A stretch of 16,354 nt of DNA from JANPEZ01 sp031423155 (GCA_031423155.1 JANPEZ010000036.1:1-16354), one strand, 5' to 3'. Numbered from the stretch's first letter, positions 8,617 to 16,310 are shown. Program-made: numbers and translations. The notes: a model not told the origin generated them from the letters alone.

Positions 8617-10848
8617 GTGAGCACCCCCGTTTCCCTCCTCGATGGCCTCAATCCCGTTCAGGCCGAGGCCGTGCTCCACACGCAGGGGCCAGTGCTCATA
8701 GTGGCCGGTGCGGGCTCAGGGAAGACCAGGGCCCTCACGCATAGGATCGCCCACATGATCCGGGGGGAGGGGATCTCGCCCTTCGAGATCTTGGCGATCA
8801 CCTTCACGAACAAGGCCGCCAGGGAGATGGCCGAGCGGGTGGAGGGGCTGGTTGGGGGCCGCGTCGCCGGGGGGATGTGGATCTTGACCTTCCACTCGAC
8901 CTGCTCGCGGATCCTGCGGCGAGAGCACGAGCACCTCGGTCTGCCGAGCAGCTTCTCGATCTACGACGACTCCGATACGGAGCGATTGATCGGGCAGGTT
9001 CTGAAGGACCTGGACCTGGATCCGAAGAGGTTCCCGGCGCGCCAGATGGCAGCCGCGATCGGCCGGGCCAAGGACAAAGTGCTGTCGGCCGACGAGTTCG
9101 CGGCCGCTGCGGACAACTTCTTCGAGGAGACAGTGGCCAAGGTCTACGGCGTCTACGAGGCGCGCAAGCGCAAGGCCGGTGCACTGGACTTCGACGATCT
9201 GATCTGCGAGACGGTGCGGCTCTTCCGCGATCGTCCGCAGGTTCTGGCCCACTATCAGGAGCGTTTCCGCTACGTCTTGATCGACGAGTACCAGGACACC
9301 AACCGCGCCCAGTACGAGTTGGTCAACCTCATCGCGGCCAAGCATCGCAACCTGTGCGTCGTCGGCGATGCCGACCAGGGTGTCTATTCATGGCGAGGAG
9401 CGACCATCAAGAACCTCCTCGACTTCGAACGCGACTATCCGGACGCGGCCGTCTTCCTCATGGAGCAGAACTACCGCTCGACCCAGAACATCCTGGAGAT
9501 CGCGAACGCGCTCATCAAAAACAACGTGCAGCGCAAGCCGAAGAGCCTTTGGACCGAGTCCGAAAGCGGCGAGCTGACGGTGCACTTCCGCGGCGACGAC
9601 GAACACGAAGAGGCGATGTTCATAGCCGAGGAGCTCGAGCGCTTGACGGGCGAGGAGGGCTACCGCTTCCGCGACGTTGCCGTCTTCTACCGCACGAACG
9701 CTCAGTCGCGAGTTCTGGAGGACGTCTTCATGCGGATGGGCACGCCCTACAAGGTGTTCGGGGGAGTGAGGTTCTATCAGCGCAAGGAGATCAAGGACGT
9801 GTTGGCGTACCTGCGGCTACTTGTGAACCCGCAGGACGTTATCTCGATGCGCCGGGCGATCAACACGCCGAAGCGTGGGATCGGCGACGCGACGGTGGCA
9901 TCGCTAGAGGGATTCGCTGCGTTGGAGGGCATCCCGGTGCTCGAAGCCTGCCGGCGGGTCGATGAGATCGACACTCTCGGTGCGCGGGCCAAGGGTGCCG
10001 TGGCCGGTTTCGCTCAGGTCATGGCCACTCTGCAGGCTCGGTACGCGGAGGGCACCGGCCCTCAGCGCATGGTCGAGTTCGCAGCCCAGGAGTCGGGCTA
10101 TCTAGCCGAACTGGAAGCCGACAGAACCGTCGAGGCCCAAGGACGCATCGAGAACCTCCAGGAGTTGGCCGGCGTCGCCGTGGAGCTGATCCAGCGTGAG
10201 CCCCAGGCGGGACTGGAGGAATTCCTCGAGCAGCTGGCGCTCGTGGGCGAGCAGGACGACTACGACCAGGAGGACTCGGCGGTCACCTTGATGACGCTTC
10301 ACATAGCCAAAGGGCTGGAGTTCCCGATCGTATTCATGGTCGGGATGGAGGACGGGGTCTTCCCCCACTACCGCTCGATGGGCGACTCGGCTCAGCTCGA
10401 GGAGGAACGTCGCCTGGCATACGTGGGCATCACTCGAGCTCGCGAGCGGCTGTACCTGTGCCACGCGTGGAGCCGCACGCTCTTCGGCCAGACCTCGTTC
10501 AACCCGCCGTCCCGCTTCCTGTCCGAGGTGCCCGAGCATCTGCTGGTTTCGCGCGAGAGCGGAGGGTCTTCTCGCAAGGTTCGTAGCGGTGGGCGCTCGT
10601 ACAGCGTCGTCGGATTGCCCGAGCGGCAGCCTTCGGCCGACTACAGGCCGGCGCCCGCCGGCGTCGCTCGCAGAGAGCCCGCAGCCGTCTCACCCGGCGA
10701 CACGGTGATGCACGACAAGTGGGGTGAGGGCGTGGTCCTGACAGTCAGTGGGGGTGGCTCGGACGCGGAGGCTACGATCGTGTTCTCCGACGCGGGCGAG
10801 AAGCGCGTGCTGCTCGGGTACGCGCCTCTGCGCAAGATCCCCGGCTAG
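8617..10848 (+). CDS. pcrA: ATP-dependent DNA helicase PcrA/UvrD
   Basis: This 743-residue superfamily 1A helicase unwinds DNA 3' to 5' in repair and replication restart. All motifs are present in order: Q motif LNPVQAEAV (Gln15), Walker A AGAGSGKT (30-37), motif Ia TFTNKAAREM, Walker B DEYQD (from residue 223), motif III VGDADQGVYSWRGA, motif IV QNYRST, motif V TLHIAKGLEFP and motif VI YVGITRARERLYL. The C-terminus has the Tudor-like fold typical of PcrA and UvrD (GDTVMHDKWGEGVVL). Length is normal. The GTG start at 8617 follows the -10 box by seven bases, so the mRNA is probably leaderless. The stop shares four bases (CTAG) with the stop of a convergent small gene. PcrA and UvrD names are used interchangeably in this phylum. 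Confidence 0.97.
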   Translation: MSTPVSLLDGLNPVQAEAVLHTQGPVLIVAGAGSGKTRALTHRIAHMIRGEGISPFEILAITFTNKAAREMAERVEGLVGGRVAGGMWILTFHSTCSRILRREHEHLGLPSSFSIYDDSDTERLIGQVLKDLDLDPKRFPARQMAAAIGRAKDKVLSADEFAAAADNFFEETVAKVYGVYEARKRKAGALDFDDLICETVRLFRDRPQVLAHYQERFRYVLIDEYQDTNRAQYELVNLIAAKHRNLCVVGDADQGVYSWRGATIKNLLDFERDYPDAAVFLMEQNYRSTQNILEIANALIKNNVQRKPKSLWTESESGELTVHFRGDDEHEEAMFIAEELERLTGEEGYRFRDVAVFYRTNAQSRVLEDVFMRMGTPYKVFGGVRFYQRKEIKDVLAYLRLLVNPQDVISMRRAINTPKRGIGDATVASLEGFAALEGIPVLEACRRVDEIDTLGARAKGAVAGFAQVMATLQARYAEGTGPQRMVEFAAQESGYLAELEADRTVEAQGRIENLQELAGVAVELIQREPQAGLEEFLEQLALVGEQDDYDQEDSAVTLMTLHIAKGLEFPIVFMVGMEDGVFPHYRSMGDSAQLEEERRLAYVGITRARERLYLCHAWSRTLFGQTSFNPPSRFLSEVPEHLLVSRESGGSSRKVRSGGRSYSVVGLPERQPSADYRPAPAGVARREPAAVSPGDTVMHDKWGEGVVLTVSGGGSDAEATIVFSDAGEKRVLLGYAPLRKIPG

Positions 10849-11009
10849 CGAGACAGAGCGATCCAGCCGGCGATAACGATGAACAGGCCCGCGACGATCG
10901 GTGCGATGACCCACGCCAGACCCAAGCGGCCGCGATAGGGACCCAGCGTGCCGATCTTCGTCGTCGGTTTCAGACCCGGGGGGCGGAAGTGGAATCGCTT
11001 CTTGGCCAT
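10845..11009 (-). CDS. Small single-span membrane protein, 54 residues
   Basis: An ATG twelve bases after the stop of the DMFase-like gene opens a 54-residue frame with a basic N-terminus (MAKKRFHFRPPGLKPTTK), a GPYRGRLG hinge and one hydrophobic span (about residues 30-52, LAWVIAPIVAGLFIVIAGWI), ending ALSR. The positive-inside pattern suggests the N-terminus is cytoplasmic. The ribosome-binding site is weak, so it is probably translated by coupling to the upstream gene. Its TAG stop overlaps the pcrA TAG stop on the other strand within a CTAG palindrome. I do not recognise the family. It neatly fills an otherwise empty gap, has a well-formed membrane segment and no rare features, which supports a real gene. 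Confidence 0.65.
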   Translation of the reverse strand: MAKKRFHFRPPGLKPTTKIGTLGPYRGRLGLAWVIAPIVAGLFIVIAGWIALSR

Positions 11010-11021
11010 CGCCGGCCGAGT

Positions 11022-12479
11022 CTAGAGGCTGAGCCGGTCAAGGACGTTGCGTGTGATCCGGTCGACGTCGGGGTCCGATAGTCCGCAGACCCAGTCGGTG
11101 CATCCGGCGTTGAAGATGGTGCCGGCGCCCGGAACGGTGAAGCATCCGAGGACCGCGTGGGTGAAGCGGTACTCATCGACGTGGTCCTGCCAGTTCTCGC
11201 CGTATATCGCTTTGACCACGCACTCGAGGTCCCCGGGGTCGTTCACGTATCTGGAGGGCTGCTCGTCCTGGGCCCATATGTGAGCGGGTGCGCTGGCCAG
11301 GACCTGCAGGGTCTCGGGCGCTCCATCGGTGTGGGTCGGGACGGGGCGGCCCTGATCCATGGTCAGGTCGCAGCCGTCGACCTCGTAGCCGACGATGGCG
11401 TCCTTCTGGCCCAGTGAGTCGCCGTACATCAGCCCCGTGCCTTCGAGCGCCCAGTGCTCGGGGCGCCAAACCGTGTATCCACCAGACGAGCGCGGGGTCG
11501 CGTTCCCGTATCGCGCGTAGCCGGCGCGCGAGAACGACAACCCGATGGTCGAGAACTCCGGACGGCCTATTCGGCGGTCGACCCAGGCGCTGGTCACGAA
11601 GCGCTCGTCGGCAGTGCCGATGACGGGGTCGGCATCGGCGTTGTACTTGAAGGACGTGAGCGTGCGAAGCTCGGAGTCGTAGCGGATCTGCCAGAAACAG
11701 GTGTTGCCGCTGAAGATGGCAGCGTTTCCGCCCGTCGCCGTGAAAGCGTCGAGCCCGTCGCGCATCTGCCAGGACCAGTACTCGTCGTGACCCGCGCACA
11801 CGAAGAGACGGTGACCCTGAAGCAGGTCGGGGTCGAAGTGGAGATCCTCGGAGACGGCGACATCTACCGAGTAACCGTTGCGTTCGGCCCAGGACAGGAA
11901 AGGCATCTCCCAGTTGAACCAGCCGGCCCCACCGCTCCAGTCCGAAAGACCGTTCTCGCGTGCCCAGTCGATGAAGTACATGGCCTCGGGATCGGGTGTG
12001 GGCTGGGCCTTGCGGCGCGCCGGCTCGGGCTTGGTCAGGAAGCCCCGGGCCATCGGCCGCTCCAGCGAGACCGTGGTCCCGCCCGTGTAGAGGCAGGGTC
12101 CTCCCCAGTCGTTGTAGGCGTCCCAGGTCGCGGTCGAAAGCACGAGGAGGATCGGGCTCTCCTTGCCGGCCGCCGGCTTGACCACGAGGAAGGCGTCGGC
12201 GCGCTCGGAGCCTGCGGTCAGGGTCACAGAGTAGTACCCGGACCTCCAGTCGATGCCGACGGGGACCTCGAGCGCCGAGGGCCAGTTGCAGCCGGCGCTC
12301 GAAGCGTCGTCAGGCGTCGGGTGCTCGAGCCCGCCCAGACCAGTTGCCCTCCAGAGGACTTCGCGCTCCGCGCCTTCGCGCGCGACCTCGACATCGAAGG
12401 TCTCCGCGTCGGTGGAAACGTGCAGGGCGACCGGATCCCCCGGGAGTGCGCTCCGCGGCCAGCAGTACCCCTCGAGCAT
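11022..12479 (-). CDS. N,N-dimethylformamidase large-subunit-like protein
   Basis: This 485-residue protein resembles the C-terminal part of the N,N-dimethylformamidase beta subunit (DmfA2_C-type). Matching motifs are STATWDAYNDWGG (115-127), FSGNTCFWQIR (256-266) and AGHDEYWSWQMRDGLDAF (229-246), the last in a Rossmann-like region. The first 100 residues are a beta-sandwich-like domain (MLEGYCWPRSALPGDPVALH). DMFase itself uses an Fe(III) site with Tyr and Glu ligands; I cannot assign those ligands here. Authentic DMFase has a larger beta subunit (about 760 residues) and a small alpha subunit that is absent here, so the substrate is probably different. No signal peptide is seen. ATG 12479 follows a -10 box by seven bases, so the transcript is probably leaderless. 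The 54-residue membrane gene follows on the same strand. Confidence 0.82.
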   Translation of the reverse strand: MLEGYCWPRSALPGDPVALHVSTDAETFDVEVAREGAEREVLWRATGLGGLEHPTPDDASSAGCNWPSALEVPVGIDWRSGYYSVTLTAGSERADAFLVVKPAAGKESPILLVLSTATWDAYNDWGGPCLYTGGTTVSLERPMARGFLTKPEPARRKAQPTPDPEAMYFIDWARENGLSDWSGGAGWFNWEMPFLSWAERNGYSVDVAVSEDLHFDPDLLQGHRLFVCAGHDEYWSWQMRDGLDAFTATGGNAAIFSGNTCFWQIRYDSELRTLTSFKYNADADPVIGTADERFVTSAWVDRRIGRPEFSTIGLSFSRAGYARYGNATPRSSGGYTVWRPEHWALEGTGLMYGDSLGQKDAIVGYEVDGCDLTMDQGRPVPTHTDGAPETLQVLASAPAHIWAQDEQPSRYVNDPGDLECVVKAIYGENWQDHVDEYRFTHAVLGCFTVPGAGTIFNAGCTDWVCGLSDPDVDRITRNVLDRLSL

Positions 12480-12486
12480 GCGGCGC

Positions 12487-12492
12487 AGTCTA
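12487..12492 (-). promoter_or_regulatory. -10 box TAGACT, leaderless promoter of the DMFase-like gene
   Basis: TAGACT on the minus strand (12492 to 12487) is followed by seven bases and then ATG at 12479. The same hexamer with the same spacing drives the divergent B12-subunit gene. No Shine-Dalgarno sequence is present. An inverted repeat covers the -35 region. Confidence 0.55.
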
Positions 12493-12497
12493 GTGGT

Positions 12498-12517
12498 CGT
12501 TCCGCGCGCACGGAACG
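12498..12517. repeat. Inverted repeat CGTTCCG-N6-CGGAACG, candidate operator
   Basis: CGTTCCG (12498-12504) and CGGAACG (12511-12517) are exact reverse complements around six bases. A nested 8-bp palindrome GAACGTTC lies at 12513-12520. The repeat starts five bases upstream of the minus-strand -10 box and covers its -35 position, a place where a repressor or activator would act. The regulator is not in the window. Confidence 0.5.
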
Positions 12518-12574
12518 TTCGGTCTCACGGGATCCCGCGACGCGAGGGGCCGAGGGCGCAACCTGACCGTTGGT

Positions 12575-12580
12575 TAGACT
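12575..12580 (+). promoter_or_regulatory. -10 box TAGACT, leaderless promoter of the B12-subunit/sucCD operon
   Basis: TAGACT is followed by seven bases (12581-12587) and then ATG 12588. There is no Shine-Dalgarno sequence. The hexamer and spacing match those of the divergent gene on the minus strand, so both transcripts are probably leaderless. Confidence 0.55.
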
Positions 12581-12587
12581 GCCCGGC

Positions 12588-12986
12588 ATGGCCGAGACCA
12601 AGCACCGCATCATCGTGGCCAAGCCGGGTCTCGACGGGCACGACCGGGGCGCCAAAGTGGTCGCGCGCGCCCTTCGAGACGCCGGTTTCGAGGTCATCTA
12701 TACGGGCCTTCATCAGACGCCCGAACAGATCGCCGAGACCGCCATCCAAGAGGATGCTGACGCCGTCGGGTTGTCCTGCCACTCGGGCGCCCACATGACC
12801 CTGTTCCCGCGCGTGGTGAAGCTGCTCCGCGAGAAGGGTGCCGGCGACATCTGCGTCTTCGGAGGCGGCATCGTTCCCGCTGCGGACATCCCGAAACTCG
12901 AGGCCGACGGCGTCGAGAAGATCTTCACCCCCGGCGCCTCGACGACGGACATCGCCGCGTGGCTCCACGAGCGCTTGGGCGACTGA
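12588..12986 (+). CDS. Stand-alone cobalamin-binding subunit of an acyl-CoA mutase
   Basis: This 132-residue protein is a complete B12-binding domain like the C-terminus of methylmalonyl-CoA mutase. It shows the base-off/His-on motif D16-x-H18-x-x-G21 (GLDGHDRGAKVV), then GFEVIYTG, a GLSCHSGAH segment and FGGGIVP. Such separate small subunits pair with a separate catalytic subunit in methylmalonyl-CoA, 2-hydroxyisobutyryl-CoA or ethylmalonyl-CoA mutases. No large subunit lies in the window. ATG 12588 was preferred over a TTG 18 bases upstream because the domain starts right after it and the -10 box would lie inside the longer version. sucC starts five bases after the stop, which favours methylmalonyl-CoA mutase since its product is succinyl-CoA. 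The exact substrate is inferred. Confidence 0.88.
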   Translation: MAETKHRIIVAKPGLDGHDRGAKVVARALRDAGFEVIYTGLHQTPEQIAETAIQEDADAVGLSCHSGAHMTLFPRVVKLLREKGAGDICVFGGGIVPAADIPKLEADGVEKIFTPGASTTDIAAWLHERLGD

Positions 12987-12991
12987 GCTAG

Positions 12992-14134
12992 ATGGATCTC
13001 TACGAGCACCAGGGCAAAGACCTCTTCGCCGCCCACGGCATAGCCGTTCCGCGCGGGATAGTCGTCACGTCGGCGGAGGAGGCGGCCATTGCCACTAGCG
13101 AGCTCGGCGGCAAGTCGGTCGTCAAGATCCAGGTCCAGGTCGGCGGCCGTGGCAAGGGCGGCGGGGTCGTGGTGTGCGACTCGCCCGAGCGCGCTGCCTC
13201 AGAAGCAGCCCGCATGCTCGGCTCGGACTTCAAAGGTCACCAGGTCACGAGCGTTCTCTGCGAGGAACTTCTCCCTATCGCCGAGGAGTACTACACCTCC
13301 GTTCTACTCGATCGCTCCAGCGGCGACTACCTGTTCATGATGACCGCGGAAGGCGGAGTGGACATCGAGACGCTGGCCGTTGAGCGCCCCGAGGCGCTGC
13401 GCCGGGTCCACGTCGACCCGATGCTCGGGCTCCGCATGTATCACGTGCGCGAACTGACCGGGACGCTTCCGGTCCCGGCGCGCGAACCCGCGGGCGATGT
13501 CCTGAGGAAGATGTTCGCCTTCCTGGCCGCCGAGGACGCCACCCTGGTCGAGATCAACCCGCTCGTTCTTCTGTCCGACGGACGCGTCGTCGCGCTGGAC
13601 GCCAAGGTCACCATCGACGACAACGCGCTGTATCGTCACCCGGCTACCGAGGAGCTGAAGTCGGCCTTCCCCATCGACCCCGTTCAGAAGCGCGCCAACG
13701 AAGCCGGGCTCCAGTACGTCAAGCTCGACGGCCAGGTCGGGATCATCGGCAACGGAGCGGGTCTGGTCATGTCCACGCTGGACGTGGTCGCCCAGGCGGG
13801 CGCGCGCGCCGCGAACTTCCTCGACATCGGAGGAGGAGCCAGCGCCGACACGATGGCGACGTCATTGGAGGTCATCCTGTCCGATCCCGGGGTCAAAGCC
13901 GTGTTGATCAACATCTTCGGGGGGATCACCCGCTGCGACCTCGTTGCCGGCGGGATCTTGGAAGCGCTCGAACGGGTCGAGGCCACGGTTCCGATAGTGG
14001 TCAGGCTCGACGGAACCAATGCCGAGGAGGGCCGCAGGATCCTGGCCGAGGCCGCCCATCCGCGGATAGTTGCCGCCGCGACCATGCTCGAAGCGGCCGA
14101 ACAGGCAGCTCGCCTAGCCAAGGATGCGGCGTGA
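12992..14134 (+). CDS. sucC: Succinyl-CoA synthetase (ADP-forming), beta subunit
   Basis: This 380-residue beta subunit binds the nucleotide and magnesium and works with SucD to interconvert succinyl-CoA and succinate with ATP or GTP formation. The ATP-grasp region starts at MDLYEHQGKDLFAAHGI and contains VQVGGRGKGGGV and EEYYTSVLLDRSSGDYLFM. EINPLVLLSDGRVVALDAKV marks the magnesium site. The C-terminal ligase domain has IGNGAGLVMSTLD, NFLDIGGGA and INIFGGITRCD. Length matches the family (E. coli 388). Starting five bases after the B12 subunit and overlapping sucD by GTGA, it is clearly within one operon. The ribosome-binding site is weak, so coupling from the upstream gene is likely. Confidence 0.97.
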   Translation: MDLYEHQGKDLFAAHGIAVPRGIVVTSAEEAAIATSELGGKSVVKIQVQVGGRGKGGGVVVCDSPERAASEAARMLGSDFKGHQVTSVLCEELLPIAEEYYTSVLLDRSSGDYLFMMTAEGGVDIETLAVERPEALRRVHVDPMLGLRMYHVRELTGTLPVPAREPAGDVLRKMFAFLAAEDATLVEINPLVLLSDGRVVALDAKVTIDDNALYRHPATEELKSAFPIDPVQKRANEAGLQYVKLDGQVGIIGNGAGLVMSTLDVVAQAGARAANFLDIGGGASADTMATSLEVILSDPGVKAVLINIFGGITRCDLVAGGILEALERVEATVPIVVRLDGTNAEEGRRILAEAAHPRIVAAATMLEAAEQAARLAKDAA

Positions 14135-15000
14135 GCGTTCTGGTCGGAACCGACACGCGGCTCGTGGTTCAAGGGCTGACCGGCAAAGAGGGGACCTTCC
14201 ACTCGCTGCGCAACCGCGACTACGGGACCCAAGTAGTAGCGGGAGTTACACCCGGAAAGGGCGGGCAGGACGTCGAGGGGATCCCCGTCTTCGACACCGT
14301 CGTGGACGCCGTTCGGGAACGGGGCGCGAACACCTCGATGGTCTTCGTTCCTCCGAGGGCGGCGGCCGAGTCGATCCTGGAAGCGGTCGATGCGGGCATC
14401 GGTTTGGTCGTCTGCATCACCGAGGGCATCCCCGTCACCGACATGGCCCAGGTCCACTCCTACCTTCGAGGATCGGGGACGATGCTGGTCGGCCCGAACT
14501 GTCCCGGCGTGATCTCGCCGGGCAAGGCCAACGTCGGGATCATCCCTCCGGAGGTCTGCATGCCCGGACGGGTCGGGTTCGTCAGTCGCTCGGGAACGCT
14601 CGTGTATCAGATCGTCCACGAGCTGACCCTCAAAGGCATCGGCCAATCGACGTGCATCGGGATGGGAGGAGACCCCGTCCATGGGATCGGCTTCATCGAG
14701 TCGCTCGCGGCTTTCGAGGCAGACCCCGAGACCGACCTCATGATCATGACCGGCGAGATCGGCGGCGATGACGAGGAACGCGCGGCCGAGTACGTCGCTG
14801 CACATGTGAACAAACCCGTCGTCGCCTACATCGCCGGATTCGAGGCCCCGCCGGGCAAGCGGATGGGGCACGCGGGCGCCATCGTCACCGGTTCCAAGGG
14901 GACGGCCGCCGCCAAGGCCGAGGCGCTCGAGGCCGCCGGCGTTCGCGTCGCGCGAACGCCGACCCAGGTCGCCGAGTTGGTGCAGGACGCCCTGAAGTGA
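14131..15000 (+). CDS. sucD: Succinyl-CoA synthetase (ADP-forming), alpha subunit
   Basis: This 289-residue alpha subunit binds CoA and carries the phosphorylated histidine. Motifs are TRLVVQGLTGKEGTFHS near the start, GGQDVEGIPVFDTV, GPNCPGVISPGKANVGIIP, VSRSGTLVYQI and the active-site GKRMGHAGAIVTG with His247 (His246 in E. coli). The GTG start overlaps the sucC stop by four bases, and its TGA overlaps the ATG of the next gene by four bases. Length is normal. An 11-bp perfect inverted repeat lies 40 bases before the stop, within the coding sequence. Assignment is firm. Confidence 0.97.
   Translation: MSVLVGTDTRLVVQGLTGKEGTFHSLRNRDYGTQVVAGVTPGKGGQDVEGIPVFDTVVDAVRERGANTSMVFVPPRAAAESILEAVDAGIGLVVCITEGIPVTDMAQVHSYLRGSGTMLVGPNCPGVISPGKANVGIIPPEVCMPGRVGFVSRSGTLVYQIVHELTLKGIGQSTCIGMGGDPVHGIGFIESLAAFEADPETDLMIMTGEIGGDDEERAAEYVAAHVNKPVVAYIAGFEAPPGKRMGHAGAIVTGSKGTAAAKAEALEAAGVRVARTPTQVAELVQDALK
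14937..14961. repeat. 11-bp inverted repeat near the 3' end of sucD
   Basis: CGGCGTTCGCG (14937-14947) and CGCGAACGCCG (14951-14961) are exact reverse complements around TCG. The hairpin lies inside sucD, where it encodes GVRVART, and ends about 40 bases before the stop. It could slow ribosomes or tune expression of the membrane protein gene downstream. It may also simply result from Arg- and Val-rich GC-biased codons. Confidence 0.6.
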
Positions 15001-16310
15001 CCGAGCCCGTGCCGGCCGGCTCGGGGCCCGGCGCGGCGGCGCGACTCTTCGGCTCGGCCCTGGCCCGAGGCTTCGGCGTGTTCATGGTGGTGTCCGGATC
15101 GGCCCTGGCCATCGGAGCCGGCGAGTACCTGGCCACAGGACGCGCTTATCGCCCGTGGACATGGATCAAGGTCGGCTGGCTCTACCTGCTCTCGTTCCAC
15201 AGGGCGGGGATCCGATTCTTCTTCGGGAATGCGGTCTCGGTCGTGAGCGACATCCCCGATGGTTCCGGCGGGGGGCCTTACATCTACTCGGTGCACTTCG
15301 CATTGCTCGTGGGAACCGGCGTTGCGGGGTACCTGCTGTTCCGCAGTGCAAGGGCCCTGGCAGGCCGGGCCGGCGGTTCCGCTCGAAGGCGGGCCCTTTG
15401 GGGAGCGGCCATCTCGATCGGATACGCGATCCCGATCGGCCTGGGTGCCTCGGTGGCCACGCTGGAGTTCCCGACGATCGAGGCGAGTATCAGACCGGTC
15501 TACTGGGAGGCGTTCGCGCTCCCGCTGGCGTTCGCGGCGATCGTCGGTGCCATAGGAGGCCTCGCGTCCTCGGCGACGGTGCGTGGCAAAGCCGCCTGGC
15601 GTCTTGCCGCCGGAGGCTGGCGCGCGTTCGTCGTTGCGCTAGGCCTCGCCCTGTTCGGATCCTTGGTGCTCGCGGGCCTGCGACCTGACGCAAGCGGTGC
15701 GTATGTCAGGTCGCTTCAGGGGCAGGGTTCGTTCGGTGTCGTCGCTGCCGGACATCATCTGCTCGCCCTGCCGAATCAGTCGGTCGCGATCCTGGCCGTT
15801 TCGATGGGTTCGTGTGACGGGATCTACGGTCCTCGCGCGGGCCTCGACATGGCTTGCTACGGAAGGCTCGTGCACTCCGATGCGATCGCTTTCGCCTCCT
15901 TGTACCTGGATGAGCGGCCGCCGGCGCCTGGCGCGTTGCCGTTCCGGGCCCACGGGACTCCGGCTATCTGGCTGTTCTTCCTGGCCGTGCCGGCTGCCGC
16001 AACCTTCATGGGGGGACGTTGGGCGGCAAGGGGTCTGGGGCCTGTTCGCGCGCCGGCCGTTGGGGCAGCATCCGGAGTCGTCTTCGCCCTGCTCGCCGGC
16101 GTCGGTTCCCGCTGGGCCGGGATCACGATCCACGTTGCTGGGGCGACTTCCGGGACACTTCGGTTGGGTCCTTCGCTCCCTCGAACGTTCCTGCTGGCCC
16201 TGGCGTGGGGAGTGATCGGAGGGTCGATCGGCGCGCTATCGGTCCGTCAGCTCGAGGGGGAAGCAGAACCGGCCGAACCGCTCGAACCGCCGAGCGCGAC
16301 CTCGGTGTAG
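14997..16310 (+). CDS. Multi-pass membrane protein, possibly DUF6350/PerM-like
   Basis: This 437-residue integral membrane protein has about ten hydrophobic spans, near residues 24-44, 55-76, 96-116, 135-155, 171-191, 208-228, 246-268, 322-342, 353-381 and 396-416. A long loop (269-321) between spans seven and eight has two cysteines (273, 287) and is likely outside. The C-terminal tail is Glu/Pro-rich (EGEAEPAEPLEPPS). The start overlaps the sucD stop (ATGA). In mycobacteria and other actinobacteria a DUF6350 membrane protein (PerM, linked to cell division) lies just after sucCD and before purN/purH, and the HLLALPNQSVAILA segment resembles that family. I infer DUF6350 from position and this resemblance. 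An unrelated permease-like protein remains possible. Confidence 0.75.
   Translation: MTEPVPAGSGPGAAARLFGSALARGFGVFMVVSGSALAIGAGEYLATGRAYRPWTWIKVGWLYLLSFHRAGIRFFFGNAVSVVSDIPDGSGGGPYIYSVHFALLVGTGVAGYLLFRSARALAGRAGGSARRRALWGAAISIGYAIPIGLGASVATLEFPTIEASIRPVYWEAFALPLAFAAIVGAIGGLASSATVRGKAAWRLAAGGWRAFVVALGLALFGSLVLAGLRPDASGAYVRSLQGQGSFGVVAAGHHLLALPNQSVAILAVSMGSCDGIYGPRAGLDMACYGRLVHSDAIAFASLYLDERPPAPGALPFRAHGTPAIWLFFLAVPAAATFMGGRWAARGLGPVRAPAVGAASGVVFALLAGVGSRWAGITIHVAGATSGTLRLGPSLPRTFLLALAWGVIGGSIGALSVRQLEGEAEPAEPLEPPSATSV

Noticed and set aside
11454..12566. Plus-strand open frame of 370 codons opposite the DMFase-like gene
   Set aside because: There is no family motif, and the opposite strand carries conserved motifs and a well-placed promoter.
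13684..14871. Minus-strand open frame of 395 codons over sucC and sucD
   Set aside because: It spans two unmistakable genes on the plus strand and has no protein family features.
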